A stretch of 64,000 bases of DNA from Frateuria aurantia DSM 6220. GTDB taxonomy: Bacteria > Pseudomonadota > Gammaproteobacteria > Xanthomonadales > Rhodanobacteraceae. This document shows positions 32,552 to 41,451 of this stretch, piece after piece. Under the pieces are notes generated by a model. It searched no databases, was not told the DNA's origin, and worked only from the letters and a program-made list of their open reading frames with translations. The translations under genes and the position numbers were made by a program. Positions within the stretch are counted from its first letter, which is position 1. Every line of letters starts with the position of its first letter. Location of the stretch: assembly GCF_000242255.2 (NCBI RefSeq), contig NC_017033.1, positions 3,235,110 through 3,299,109 on the forward strand, in the 5' to 3' direction.

Positions 32552-32557
32552 GTTGTC

Positions 32558-33331
32558 TCACGCGGCGGCTTCGTCCGCAGGCGCCGGCTTCACCAGCCAG
32601 CGCACGGCCAGCAGGCCCAGCTCGTACAGCAGACACATCGGCACCGCCAGCATCACCATCGACGTCAAGTCCGGCGGCGTGATGAAGGCCGAGATCACAA
32701 AGGCCGCCACCACCGCATAGCGACGCGCACCGCGCAGCTGCTGCAGATTGACGACACCCATGGCCGCCACGATCACTACCGCCACCGGTACCTCGAAACA
32801 GGCGCCGAAGGCAAAGAACATCAGCATCACGAAGTCGAGATAGTGGGTGATGTCCGTCATCATCTCCACGCCCTGCGGCGTGACGGCCGTCAGAAAGCGG
32901 AAAGCGGCCGGCAGCACGGCAAAATAGGCGAAGGCCGCGCCGCAATAGAACAGGATCAGGGCCGCCGCCAGCAAGGGCCGGGCCAGCCGCTTCTCATGCT
33001 TGTACAGGCCGGGACTGACGAAAGCCCACAGCTGGTAGAGAATCACCGGCATGGCGATGAACAAGGCCACGAAAAAGGCCAGTTTCAGCGGCGTGGTGAA
33101 TGGGCTGGCCACCTCGGTGGCAATCAGGTGCGCACCCTGCGGCAAACGGGCCACCAGCGGTTGCGCCAATCTGGAATACAGATCATTGGCAAAAGGCACC
33201 AGCACCACCAGCACCACCAGCAAGGCTCCGATCGCCTTCATCAGGCGGGAGCGCAGCTCGATCAGATGCGAGAACAGGCCTTGTTCGAGATCGACATCGC
33301 CCAGCCGGTCATTCAGATCAGGTCCGCTCAT
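32558..33331 (-). CDS. tatC: Twin-arginine translocase subunit TatC
   Basis: Six-span inner-membrane core of the Tat receptor complex, recognising the twin-arginine signal. The 257-residue protein has the conserved cytosolic N-terminal segment SHLIELRSRLMKA, the first periplasmic loop ending in SPFTTPLKLAFFVALF, YQLWAFVSPGLYKHEKR and FAFGACFEVPV with the conserved buried glutamate, and ISAFITPPDLTSMVMLAVPM near the end. The ATG at 33331 overlaps the tatB reading frame by 14 bp, so the two are coupled. Two candidate Tat substrates, the dioxygenase-family protein at 5682 and the acid phosphatase at 55093, are in this window. Confidence 0.97.
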   Translation of the reverse strand: MSGPDLNDRLGDVDLEQGLFSHLIELRSRLMKAIGALLVVLVVLVPFANDLYSRLAQPLVARLPQGAHLIATEVASPFTTPLKLAFFVALFIAMPVILYQLWAFVSPGLYKHEKRLARPLLAAALILFYCGAAFAYFAVLPAAFRFLTAVTPQGVEMMTDITHYLDFVMLMFFAFGACFEVPVAVVIVAAMGVVNLQQLRGARRYAVVAAFVISAFITPPDLTSMVMLAVPMCLLYELGLLAVRWLVKPAPADEAAA

Positions 33332-33722
33332 GTGACACTCCCTGTGTCGAAGGCACAACGGCAGCGGTATCCGTAGCCTTCCCTGCGGCCGATGGCGGCC
33401 GATCCTGCGCAGAGGCATCCGGCTGCACGCCGTGCCGTACCTGCTGGTCCAGCTCGCTGGCGCCCTGATGCACCGACTGGATCGAGGTATCCCATTGCTT
33501 TTTCATGCTTTCGGCACGCTCGGCCGCTTCGCGGGCGGAGCGACGGATTTCCTCGATTTCCAGTTCGCGTTCGACCTCGCTGCGGACGCTGTCCCAGCCG
33601 GTCCGCACCCGACGCAGCAAGGCGCCCACGGTCCGCGCCGCGCCAGGAAGCTTTTCGGGTCCCAGCACGATCAACGCGACAACCGCAATCAGCACCAGCT
33701 TTCCAAAGCTGATTTCGATCAT
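33318..33722 (-). CDS. tatB: Twin-arginine translocase subunit TatB
   Basis: 134 residues: a membrane helix at the N-terminus (MIEISFGKLVLIAVVALIVL), the conserved GPEKLPGAAR hinge with the TatB-typical glutamate and proline, an amphipathic helix and a charged helical region (about 40-85). A disordered polar tail rich in Gln, Ser and Asp follows. This is the TatB partner of TatC for signal binding. It lies 32 bp after tatA and overlaps tatC. Confidence 0.95.
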   Translation of the reverse strand: MIEISFGKLVLIAVVALIVLGPEKLPGAARTVGALLRRVRTGWDSVRSEVERELEIEEIRRSAREAAERAESMKKQWDTSIQSVHQGASELDQQVRHGVQPDASAQDRPPSAAGKATDTAAVVPSTQGVSHERT

Positions 33723-33754
33723 TCCACCATCCCGGATGAGGCCCGACTCAAGGC

Positions 33755-33982
33755 TTACTTGACGTCGTGGGTTTCACGCTGCGAAGTCGTCTGGGCCGTT
33801 TCACGCGGCGGATCGGCCTGCAGGCGCTCATCGGAAGGCTTGGCCGGCTCATCACCTTCCATGCCCTTCTTGAAGCTCTTGATCGCACCACCCAGGTCCG
33901 ACCCCAGATTGCGCAGCTTGCTCGTTCCGAACATCAATACCACCACCAGCAGCAGCAGAATGATATGCAGGGTGCTAGGCAT
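33755..33982 (-). CDS. tatA: Twin-arginine translocase subunit TatA
   Basis: 75-residue pore-forming Tat component: membrane helix ([12 protein letters not shown], about 7-18), the [24 protein letters not shown] amphipathic segment with the essential FGxxKL and Gly hinge, and a polar tail. It is the first gene of a tatABC operon on the minus strand, the usual order in proteobacteria. The N-terminus lacks the tryptophan common in E. coli TatA. Confidence 0.95.
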   Translation of the reverse strand: MPSTLHIILLLLVVVLMFGTSKLRNLGSDLGGAIKSFKKGMEGDEPAKPSDERLQADPPRETAQTTSQRETHDVK

Positions 33983-34045
33983 AGTCTTTACCTCTTCTCA
34001 CACGCAGGGCGATGTGGCCCAATGGAATCTACAGGATACCGCTAA

Positions 34046-34735
34046 TCAAGGCTGCGTGTATGCTTTCAGGCGGTCCCTGAACTCGGTGACGGCGACCGGC
34101 ACCTGACCCACACCGCCTTCGAAGATCCGCCGCGGGGTGACGCCTTCGCCATAAATGGCGGCATTGGCGGCATAGTCGGGCTTCAGCACGGCACCATCCA
34201 GCGCGATGCCGGCAAACAGACCCCTGGCACGGGAATAGGAATAGATCTCCGCATTCAGGCCGCCATCGGTGGCCGCACCGGCCGAACGCCCGACCGGGCC
34301 CGCCGCCGCCGAGGCATCGGCACCGATGGTGAATTTGCCACTCACCAGAGAGTCCACCCCGCGCTGGGTGCGGAACACCAGAACCAGATCGGTCTTGGAG
34401 ACCCCGATCTGCAGACCGAAGCTGCCGCCTGCAATCACCACGTAACTGGGATAGGACCAGGAGCCGTCAGCCTGCTTGACCGAGATCAGGCCCTCGCCGC
34501 GGCGGCCTCCGAAGATCAGGCCCACCTTCAGGACATCGGGAATCACCGCCACCGCCCGCGCCTCGCGCAGCAGGTCGGTCGGGATCGACTTGTCCGGCGT
34601 GGCCATGATTTCACGCATGACGCGTACCGCATCACTGGCCTGCTGGCCGGGGCTGACATCGGCCAGTACGGGCAGCGACAGACTGAAAACGGCGGCTGCA
34701 AGCAGGACAAGCCGGTATACTCGGCGATTCTTCAT
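34046..34735 (-). CDS. SYLF/YSC84-domain lipid-binding protein
   Basis: 229-residue exported protein with a signal peptide (1 to about 25, cleaved near VLADVS) and a SYLF domain from about residue 40 to the end. Signatures are IPDVLKVGLIFGGRRGEGLISV, GGSFGLQIGVSKTDLVLVF and SYSRARGLFAGIALDGAVLKPD. SYLF domains bind phosphoinositides in eukaryotes; the bacterial role is unknown. The start ATG at 34735 has GGAG nine bases upstream; further upstream codons are non-homologous. It is divergent from hemH with 176 bp between starts. Confidence 0.87.
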   Translation of the reverse strand: MKNRRVYRLVLLAAAVFSLSLPVLADVSPGQQASDAVRVMREIMATPDKSIPTDLLREARAVAVIPDVLKVGLIFGGRRGEGLISVKQADGSWSYPSYVVIAGGSFGLQIGVSKTDLVLVFRTQRGVDSLVSGKFTIGADASAAAGPVGRSAGAATDGGLNAEIYSYSRARGLFAGIALDGAVLKPDYAANAAIYGEGVTPRRIFEGGVGQVPVAVTEFRDRLKAYTQP

Positions 34736-34911
34736 CGTGACAACTCCATGGCGACGGGTGGGGAGGCCACACAGTCCGATCCAGTCCGGACCATGCGCCA
34801 TTCCATGCTTCTGACATGCCGATGCTTGATCACAAGGGTCACGAGGATGTCCTGGTCCATGTACCGGGCATCATGCCGTCTGTCGTACATCAATCAGGTA
34901 TCCTTCGAGTC

Positions 34912-35955
34912 ATGGGCGACTATTACAGCAGATATCACCAGATGGCGGCGGATGCGCCGTCGACCGCGGTTCAGACTGGCGTGCTGCTGGTCAACCTGGG
35001 GACACCGGAGACGCCCACCGCCAAGGCGGTCCGTCCTTATCTTGCCGAGTTCCTGGGTGATCGCCGCGTCATCGAAGCGCCGCGCTGGTTGTGGTGGCTG
35101 GTGCTGCACGGGGTGATCCTGCGCATCCGGCCCCGCCGCTCGGCGCACGCTTATGCCAAGATCTGGACCCCGGAAGGCTCGCCGCTGCGGGTCGGCAGCG
35201 AGCGCCTGAGCCTGGCCCTGCAGCAGGAGCTGGAGCAACGCCTGCCCCACCCTCCGCGGGTGGCGCTGGCCATGCGCTATGGTCGCCCGGCGGTAGCCGA
35301 TGCCATCCATCAGCTGCAGGCCCAGGGCGTGAACCGACTGCTGGTGCTCCCCCTTTATCCGCAATACTCGGCCACCTCGACCGGCTCGGTCATCGATGCC
35401 GTCGCCGATGCGGTCAAGCGGATGCGATATCCGCCCGCATTGTGCACCATCAACGACTACCATGCCGATCCGGCGCATATCGAGGCCCTCGCCGGCTCGA
35501 TCGAGAACTGGTGGCAAGACCATGGCCGCGGCGACCACCTGCTGCTGTCCTTCCATGGCATTCCCGAGCGCTATGTCCGGGCCGGCGATCCCTACCAGCA
35601 GCAGTGCCTGACGACCGCGGAGCTGTTGCGCCGGCGCCTGGGTCTGGAGGAGACGGCGATGACGGTCAGCTTCCAGTCACGGGTCGGGCGCGAGCGGTGG
35701 CTGCATCCTTATACCGATGAAACCGTGCGCCGCCTGGGTGCCGAGCGGATCGGCAAGCTGGATGTAGCCTGCCCGGGCTTCGCGGTGGACTGTCTGGAGA
35801 CGCTTGAGGAGATCGCGATGCAGAACCGCGAGCTGTTCATCGAGTCCGGCGGCGGCGATCTGCGCTACATCCCTGCCCTCAATGACGCACCGGCCCAGGT
35901 CGGGCAGTTGGCCGATCTGGTCGAGCGCCATACCCGGCAGTGGCAGCCGGCCTGA
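34912..35955 (+). CDS. hemH: Ferrochelatase
   Basis: Inserts Fe2+ into protoporphyrin IX, the last step of haem synthesis. Recognisable segments are GVLLVNLGTPETPT at the N-terminus, the LPLYPQYSATSTGSV substrate loop, the catalytic histidine in LLLSFHGIPERYV and the YTDE and CPGFAVDCLETLEEI stretches at the end. The start is uncertain: ATG 34912 (MGDYYSRY, 347 residues) or ATG 34939 (338 residues). Neither has a strong ribosome site, and the open frame further upstream adds unrelated residues. Haem demand in this window includes the flavohaemoglobin, but the genes are not linked. Confidence 0.95.
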   Translation: MGDYYSRYHQMAADAPSTAVQTGVLLVNLGTPETPTAKAVRPYLAEFLGDRRVIEAPRWLWWLVLHGVILRIRPRRSAHAYAKIWTPEGSPLRVGSERLSLALQQELEQRLPHPPRVALAMRYGRPAVADAIHQLQAQGVNRLLVLPLYPQYSATSTGSVIDAVADAVKRMRYPPALCTINDYHADPAHIEALAGSIENWWQDHGRGDHLLLSFHGIPERYVRAGDPYQQQCLTTAELLRRRLGLEETAMTVSFQSRVGRERWLHPYTDETVRRLGAERIGKLDVACPGFAVDCLETLEEIAMQNRELFIESGGGDLRYIPALNDAPAQVGQLADLVERHTRQWQPA

Positions 35956-36011
35956 GCGCCACCGCCAGATACTGACGGCCCCGGTCGACCGCCCCGCCAT
36001 CCCGGTGGCAT

Positions 36012-37025
36012 CTATTGATACTGCAGGGTGAAGGTTGCGGTACCATTGCCCGGGCCGGCCCTGATCGGGGTTCCGGTCTGGTAGTACCGCGCTTTCAGCG
36101 GCAGACTCATGCTGCCATCGGTGGCGGTACCCAGCTCCAGGCCGTCACCGCCGAAGCTGACCGGGGTATCGCTGCGTCCGTCCAGCAACTGGATGCCGAT
36201 GCCGGCGGCGACCGGCGTCGTCGGTGACAACTGCAACACGCCCGGTGCCTGGCCGGGATCGGTGCTGGCATCAAGACGCACATCGACGGTGTCGACGCTG
36301 CGATTGCAATTCAAACGTATCGTGAACTCACGTTCCGCCGCCGTGCTGCCGACCCCATGAAAAGCGCCGGCCGGCACACTGCCGAAATCCACCGCGATAG
36401 TCTTCGAGCCGGGATCGACCGTGCAGGACGGCGCCACGATGCTGACCCCGCCACTGATAATGCGAGCCGACATGATCCGTCGCCCGGGCCCCGAGGCCGT
36501 GTTGTAGTAGGTCGAATAAATGCCTGGCGTCAGATCCCCGGTCGCGATATCCGCCGCGGTCTTGACCAGTTCCACCCGCAGCCGCCAGCCGCGGAAGCTG
36601 TAGAACGCATTGCGATTCGCCTGCAGGGTGAACGGATACCAGTTGATGGCTCCGGCATTGGAAACCAGGGCCATCCGCAGCCCCACGCCAGCGAGGTTGG
36701 TGGCATAGACGTGATCCATGCCTGGCACCGCTTGCTGCCCCATGCTCAAGGCCCCGATGAAGTCGGTGGGCGCGGTGGAATTGCAGATCGCATAGGTATT
36801 GTTGTTGTTGATGTCGAAGGAACGGATCGCCAGCTCGCCACCGACGGCGATCGACGGATAGGTGATGACCCGACCGATATTCAGGTTCACGATCCGCTCC
36901 TGCCACGTCGCAGGAATGCTGCAGGCCGCGTGCAGGCCATGTCCCCACAACAAGACGGCCACCAGCATCAGCCAGCCCGGATACCGGCCTGCCAGCCGGC
37001 GTGAAACGGCGGGATGCTCGCTCAT
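36012..37025 (-). CDS. Fimbrial tip adhesin/minor pilin (type 1 family)
   Basis: 337-residue secreted protein with a signal peptide (about 1-33, ending LHAACS). It is followed by an N-terminal region (about 34-190) that I cannot match to a receptor-binding lectin, and a C-terminal pilin domain (about 195-337) with paired cysteines (APSCTVDPGSK and LNCNRS) and the final beta-strand TATFTLQYQ used in donor-strand exchange. The two-domain size fits a FimH-like tip adhesin. It is the last gene of the fimbrial operon and starts 2 bp after the usher stop. The ATG at 37025 gives MSEHPAVS. Confidence 0.8.
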   Translation of the reverse strand: MSEHPAVSRRLAGRYPGWLMLVAVLLWGHGLHAACSIPATWQERIVNLNIGRVITYPSIAVGGELAIRSFDINNNNTYAICNSTAPTDFIGALSMGQQAVPGMDHVYATNLAGVGLRMALVSNAGAINWYPFTLQANRNAFYSFRGWRLRVELVKTAADIATGDLTPGIYSTYYNTASGPGRRIMSARIISGGVSIVAPSCTVDPGSKTIAVDFGSVPAGAFHGVGSTAAEREFTIRLNCNRSVDTVDVRLDASTDPGQAPGVLQLSPTTPVAAGIGIQLLDGRSDTPVSFGGDGLELGTATDGSMSLPLKARYYQTGTPIRAGPGNGTATFTLQYQ

Positions 37026-37027
37026 GC

Positions 37028-39781
37028 CTATTTCCTCCCTGCGGGCAGATCGACGGCAGCGGCCATGGCCGTGCAAGCCTGCCGGATGGTCTGGTAATAC
37101 GCGGCTCCGGCCGCCTTGCGCGGCGGCAACTGATAATGGATCTCGCAGCGTTCGGACGGCTGCTCGCCCCATTGCACCTGCAGCCGGCCCTGATCCGGCA
37201 TCGAGCGCACGTACAACTGGCTGGCCTGCCCGACGAGGCCGACCTGATGCCCGGCGGCATCGAAGACCGGCGCGGCAAACGGCAGCGGCGAGCCGTCCGG
37301 TGCCCGGCTGTCGATCAGCACGGCCCGGCCCTGGCGGGTTTGGAAGTCCAGTTTCACGATCGCACCGGCATACGGCGCGACCTGCTGGCTGGTGTCATCC
37401 AGCTCGATATCGGTGGAAAGTCCCTGCGGATCAATCTGCACGGTGTTCTGCCGATAGGGAATCAGATAGGGAATCACGGCATGGCCCCAGCGATCGATGC
37501 GCAAGCCCGAATAATTCGAGACCCGGGCGCCGCGGGCACCGGCTGCATGAACAATGGCCATGGTGTCGCCGGTTTGCGGACTGAAGCTCAGGCCGCCGCC
37601 ATGCACCACCACCGAGCCGACCGCGCCCAGCGACGCCTGCCGGTAGCTGCCGCCCTGGCCATAGCTGCCGCTGAGCTGTGAATAAGGACTGCGGTACTGG
37701 ACATTGGCACTGCCTTCGGTGCCGCCGCCGTCACGAGAGTCGTGCTGCATGGTCAGTCCGTAGTTGAGATTGTTGTCGATGCCAAGCGAGCCGGTCACGC
37801 CCAGCTGCTCCTGGGTATGGCCGCGATCGCTGCGGGTGATCGCGCTGTTGAGCTGAGGGGCGTGGCTGCCATAGCCCAGCGGCAGCGACAGGGTCAGGAA
37901 ATACTGAATCTCCGAACGCCCGGCCAGGTCGCGCAGACGCGATGCCGACAGGTTGTAGTTGAGGCGCAGGCGCCGCCACACATTGTTGTAGCCCAGCTGG
38001 TACTGACTGGCCCGGCGACCGTCGCCCCAGTAATCCAGAGTCGATCCCGTCGCGTAGATCGACCCGCCACCCGATCCCAGCGACTGGTTCAGCGTCAGCT
38101 CGAAGCGGCTGCGTTGCCGCTGGATGGCATATCGTCCGACGGGGTCTGCCGCGATCTGGTCGCGCGCATAAAGATAGTCGCGCAAGCCCATGAAGCCGGA
38201 GGTGGAATACCGGTAGGCGGCCAAGGCGAACTGGGTCCCGGTGGGCTGGACAAACTTGCTGAAACCGAACTTGAAGCTCTGCCCGTTGCGACTTCCGTAC
38301 CCGGGCAGCCGCAGACTGGCCCCGGTCACATCCAGCGAGAAGGCACCGGCACGTGTCATCACCGCCGCCCCGGCCAGCGCCGACACATATCCGGAGCTGG
38401 CCAGGGCGCCGGCATAGCCGGTCAGGCTGTTGCTGATGCCGCGCTGGAACGTGCCCTGCATCATCATCGGCCGGAAATGCAGGCTCTGCTCGCGCACCTT
38501 GCCCATCATCGCGCTGTACCGACTGATGCCCGGTCGCAGCGACTGTGCCACCGACGCATAGGGCACCGAAAACTGTCGCTGCGACCCGTCCGCCTCGGTA
38601 ATCCGCACCTGCAGGTCGCCACCATAACCGGTCGGGTACAGGTCGCGGATCTCGAACGGTCCCGGCGCCACCGTGATCTGGTAGATCACATAACCATTCT
38701 GGCGCACTTCCACCCGTGCATTGCTGGTTGCCACACCGCGCACGATCGGTGCATAGCCGCGCAGGGAGTCCGGAAACATCCGGTCGTCGGTGCGGGCCTG
38801 TACTCCGCGATAGGCGATGGCATCGAACAGCTCGCCGTTGGTATAGGCATCGCCCAGCAACAACTGGGTTCGCGCGGACGGCCAGTAATACTGGGCATAG
38901 CTGGCGATATTCTGCCAGCGTCCGCCATAGCCGGACTGCCAGTTGAAGGCCGAAGTGTGCCGGAACTGCCAGGCACCGAGGTTGAAGCCGCCATCCAGCC
39001 CGGCATAGGCCGAAGTCTGCTCGATACCCGTCGGGCGGCGATATCTCCTGCCGTCCTCGAGCGGCCGCCCGGTCACCGGATCCAGAGCGCCCGGCGGCAC
39101 TTGCGGATCGGGATGAAAGTCCATGCTTCGACCCTCCATCCGATACTGATAGACATTCACCGAATAATTGAGAAACCCCGCCACAATCCCGTGCGACCAA
39201 TATTGGGGTTCGACATAACCGCGTGCCTGGCGCTGCAGGGCCACTTGCGGCACGGACAGATCCAGCCGCATTTCGCTGCTATCGTAGCGGGCGTTCGCCT
39301 GATCGACCCACTCCGGCAACAAGCGGCAGCGGCTGTCGGCCGACGCTTTCATGCCCGCCACGGCGGCGGGCTTGATACCCAGCTCATCCAGCTGCCCGGA
39401 GGTGAAGCAAGGCCAGGCCGTCATGCTGGCCGGTACCGCCACGAAGCGGATGCTGCGGCGACCGATCCAGTCGCCATTCACATGGATATCCACGCTGTAG
39501 CTCCCCGGGTCCACCGGATTGCCGTGTGCATAACGGCCAAGGTCCAGGCCCTTTGCGCGTCCGGCCAGAAAAGCACTGTTGAAACTGGCGTCGGTCGGGG
39601 CAGGAGCTGCCGCCGATGCCGTCGGATCCAGGGCCGCCGACGGCCAGGCAACCACGGCCGGCGACACCGCCGCCAGCAGGACCGCCAGGGCGGCTCGCCG
39701 CCCCGCCGCTTGAAGACATCCGGAATCCGTATCCGCCGGACGGCACAAAGCAACGCGCAGCTCGGGGGCATCACTCCTCAT
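37028..39781 (-). CDS. Fimbrial outer-membrane usher
   Basis: 917-residue usher that assembles and secretes chaperone-pilin complexes. N-terminal chaperone-binding domain (about 70-210; FNSAFLAGRAKGLDLGRY), the 24-strand pore with its plug (GYVEPQYWSHGIVAGFLNYS, MFPDSLRGYAPIVRG, RVEVRQNGYVIYQ) and C-terminal domains with QVGLVGQASQLYVR and a final cysteine pair. The chosen ATG at 39781 has AAAAGGA nine bases upstream; a GTG at 39850 directly after the chaperone stop is also open. The signal peptide has a long polar leader before the hydrophobic core AALAVLLAAVSPAVVA. Confidence 0.93.
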   Translation of the reverse strand: MRSDAPELRVALCRPADTDSGCLQAAGRRAALAVLLAAVSPAVVAWPSAALDPTASAAAPAPTDASFNSAFLAGRAKGLDLGRYAHGNPVDPGSYSVDIHVNGDWIGRRSIRFVAVPASMTAWPCFTSGQLDELGIKPAAVAGMKASADSRCRLLPEWVDQANARYDSSEMRLDLSVPQVALQRQARGYVEPQYWSHGIVAGFLNYSVNVYQYRMEGRSMDFHPDPQVPPGALDPVTGRPLEDGRRYRRPTGIEQTSAYAGLDGGFNLGAWQFRHTSAFNWQSGYGGRWQNIASYAQYYWPSARTQLLLGDAYTNGELFDAIAYRGVQARTDDRMFPDSLRGYAPIVRGVATSNARVEVRQNGYVIYQITVAPGPFEIRDLYPTGYGGDLQVRITEADGSQRQFSVPYASVAQSLRPGISRYSAMMGKVREQSLHFRPMMMQGTFQRGISNSLTGYAGALASSGYVSALAGAAVMTRAGAFSLDVTGASLRLPGYGSRNGQSFKFGFSKFVQPTGTQFALAAYRYSTSGFMGLRDYLYARDQIAADPVGRYAIQRQRSRFELTLNQSLGSGGGSIYATGSTLDYWGDGRRASQYQLGYNNVWRRLRLNYNLSASRLRDLAGRSEIQYFLTLSLPLGYGSHAPQLNSAITRSDRGHTQEQLGVTGSLGIDNNLNYGLTMQHDSRDGGGTEGSANVQYRSPYSQLSGSYGQGGSYRQASLGAVGSVVVHGGGLSFSPQTGDTMAIVHAAGARGARVSNYSGLRIDRWGHAVIPYLIPYRQNTVQIDPQGLSTDIELDDTSQQVAPYAGAIVKLDFQTRQGRAVLIDSRAPDGSPLPFAAPVFDAAGHQVGLVGQASQLYVRSMPDQGRLQVQWGEQPSERCEIHYQLPPRKAAGAAYYQTIRQACTAMAAAVDLPAGRK

Positions 39782-39853
39782 CAGCTGAAATCCTTTTCGC
39801 AGAATGAACAGCCACATCGCGTCCTTGCGATGCAAGACCATGCCGATCACTAC

Positions 39854-40597
39854 TCAGAAGTGACCGATGTGCTCGTCACTGCCTCCGTAATCATTGATGG
39901 TGGTGAAACGGATATCTCCATGCGTGGGCAGCGATGCCGCGGTCCCCTCCAGTTCGAAGCGCTGCGTGCCACCGGGGGCGACCATCCCGCCGTGCCGGCT
40001 GCGCCATGAAACCGTCGTGGCAGGCACGGCGGCCGCGACCGTGCTGAAGGAGACGAAGTAAGGCGATGGATTGCTGCACTCCAGCTGGATGCGTCCCGCG
40101 TCATCCTTGTGCAGTGTCCACTGCAATTGCCGGTAGGCCAGCAGTGCCCGACCCGGCAGTTTTTCCGGCCGGTAAAACACCTTGATCCGCGAGCGGATCG
40201 CCAGCTGCAGATAGTTGCGCCCCGAACCCTTCGCCGGCATCGGCGGGACTTCCAGCACGTTCAGCCAGAACACCGACTCCCGCTGCTGCACCAGCGGTGC
40301 CCCGGCGAACATCAGACGCAGACTCATGCCGCGATGCGGCTCGATCCGAGAAATCGGCGGCGTGATCACGAAGGGCGTCCGGGCCTGCTCCGGACTCTGC
40401 CGGGCATCGCCTGCGTCCAGCCAAGCCTGGATCAACGATGGCGTCTGGCCGCGATTGTCCAATTTGATGGTCACCTCTTTCGCCTCGGCGGGATAGATGA
40501 CACGCGTACTGTTGATGACCACATCAGCGCTGGCGTTCCGACCCGCGATCAAGGCAAGAACCGCCAGACACCGTGCCACGCACTGGCCGGCATTCAT
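39854..40597 (-). CDS. Periplasmic fimbrial chaperone (PapD/FimC family)
   Basis: 247-residue two-domain immunoglobulin-fold chaperone. Signal peptide about 1-24 (LAVLALIAGRNASA), then the conserved TRVIYPAEAKEVTIKLDNRG strand. The PFVITPPISRIEP segment carries the subunit-anchoring arginine region, and the G1 donor strand is seen in ESVFWLNVLEVPP. The lysine of IRSRIKVFYRPEKL completes the pilin-carboxylate binding site. The start ATG at 40597 has AGGGA nine bases upstream. It lies between the pilin and usher genes on the same strand. Confidence 0.94.
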   Translation of the reverse strand: MNAGQCVARCLAVLALIAGRNASADVVINSTRVIYPAEAKEVTIKLDNRGQTPSLIQAWLDAGDARQSPEQARTPFVITPPISRIEPHRGMSLRLMFAGAPLVQQRESVFWLNVLEVPPMPAKGSGRNYLQLAIRSRIKVFYRPEKLPGRALLAYRQLQWTLHKDDAGRIQLECSNPSPYFVSFSTVAAAVPATTVSWRSRHGGMVAPGGTQRFELEGTAASLPTHGDIRFTTINDYGGSDEHIGHF

Positions 40598-40664
40598 GAT
40601 GGATATCCCTGGAACAGCCCCGACGGAAGGCGGACCGGAAAGCTCCGGTCCGCCTGCGAACCGC

Positions 40665-41219
40665 TTACTCGTAAGCGATGGTGTAATTGATCCGACTGGC
40701 CACCAGACCATCGGTGGAAGCACCGTTCACGGCCACGTACTGCACATAGTAGTTCAGGGTGGCGGCACCATCCTCGAGGGCCACCGATTTGGAGTTGGTC
40801 GCCGCCAGATCGGCAGCCCCCAGGGTGATGGCCGTGGTGTCCTGATTCAGCAACTGCAGCTCGACATTGGTGGCCTGACCGTCACCCGTGTCGTTCAACA
40901 GCTGGCCGGTGCGCAGGTCGACGGTACTCCCCGGTTCAAAATAGACGGCCACATTGCCGGTCGCCGGCGAGCAATTGCTGAGCGCGATGTTGAAGGGCGT
41001 TCGCCCGGCCCACTGCCCCGCCGCCGACAAAGTCTGCTGGGAGACGGTAGGCAGGGTGACCGTGAAGTCGACCCCTCCGCCATTGCCGCTGATATCGCAG
41101 GTCTGGGCCGTGATCTGGCCATTGAAGTTGATCAGTCCATCCGCAGCGCGGCTGGGCGTGGACAGGGCCGAAAGCCCGAATGCAGCGACCGCAGTGGCGG
41201 CCAGAGTCAATGTTTTCAC
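40665..41219 (-). CDS. Major fimbrial subunit (type 1 pilin)
   Basis: 184-residue pilin: signal peptide (VKTLTLAATAVAAFGLSAL..., cleaved near SRAADG), an N-terminal donor strand (GLINFNGQITAQTCD), the pilin cysteine pair (QTCDIS and LSNCSPATG) and the C-terminal strand ending SRINYTIAYE. This is the standard type 1 pilin layout. The GTG start at 41219 is chosen because AAGGAGG lies six bases upstream, the strongest ribosome site in the window, as expected for an abundant structural protein. It is first in the operon, behind a promoter with a CRP/Clp-like site. Confidence 0.94.
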   Translation of the reverse strand: MKTLTLAATAVAAFGLSALSTPSRAADGLINFNGQITAQTCDISGNGGGVDFTVTLPTVSQQTLSAAGQWAGRTPFNIALSNCSPATGNVAVYFEPGSTVDLRTGQLLNDTGDGQATNVELQLLNQDTTAITLGAADLAATNSKSVALEDGAATLNYYVQYVAVNGASTDGLVASRINYTIAYE

Positions 41220-41356
41220 TTTATCCTCCTTGACATGAAATATACGGACCAACCGTATCCCGACAGGCCGTTGGCAGCTTCCGTGTGCCTTGGCTGGATC
41301 AGCGTGGCGCGACCCACCCGCGCCCCGGAGCGGAGCCGACGGCTTGTCGCGAATCG

Positions 41357-41385
41357 AGTGTCATGAATCACGCAATGAATGTCAA
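41357..41385 (-). promoter_or_regulatory. Fimbrial operon promoter (-35/-10)
   Basis: On the minus strand a perfect TTGACA (41385-41380) is followed by 17 bases and GACACT (41362-41357, weak -10). It lies in the locally AT-rich part of the 232-bp upstream region, about 140 bp before the pilin GTG. The poor -10 next to an activator-type site suggests activator dependence. Confidence 0.5.
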
Positions 41386-41386
41386 T

Positions 41387-41402
41387 AGTGATATCAATCA
41401 CA
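41387..41402 (-). promoter_or_regulatory. CRP/Clp-like binding site upstream of the pilin
   Basis: On the minus strand TGTGATTGATATCACT matches TGTGA-N6-TCACA at nine of ten core bases. It lies directly next to the TTGACA box, centred about 44 bp before the predicted transcription start, close to a class II activator position. In Xanthomonadales the likely binder is Clp, a c-di-GMP-responsive CRP homologue; that identity is inference. Confidence 0.55.
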
Positions 41403-41451
41403 TTACTGACCTCTATTTTCACGACTCATGCACACATCGGCCGGTGTGCTT

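Noticed and set aside
41220-41451. Invertible promoter (fimS-like) for the fimbrial operon
   Set aside because: No inverted repeats flanking the promoter and no recombinase gene nearby.
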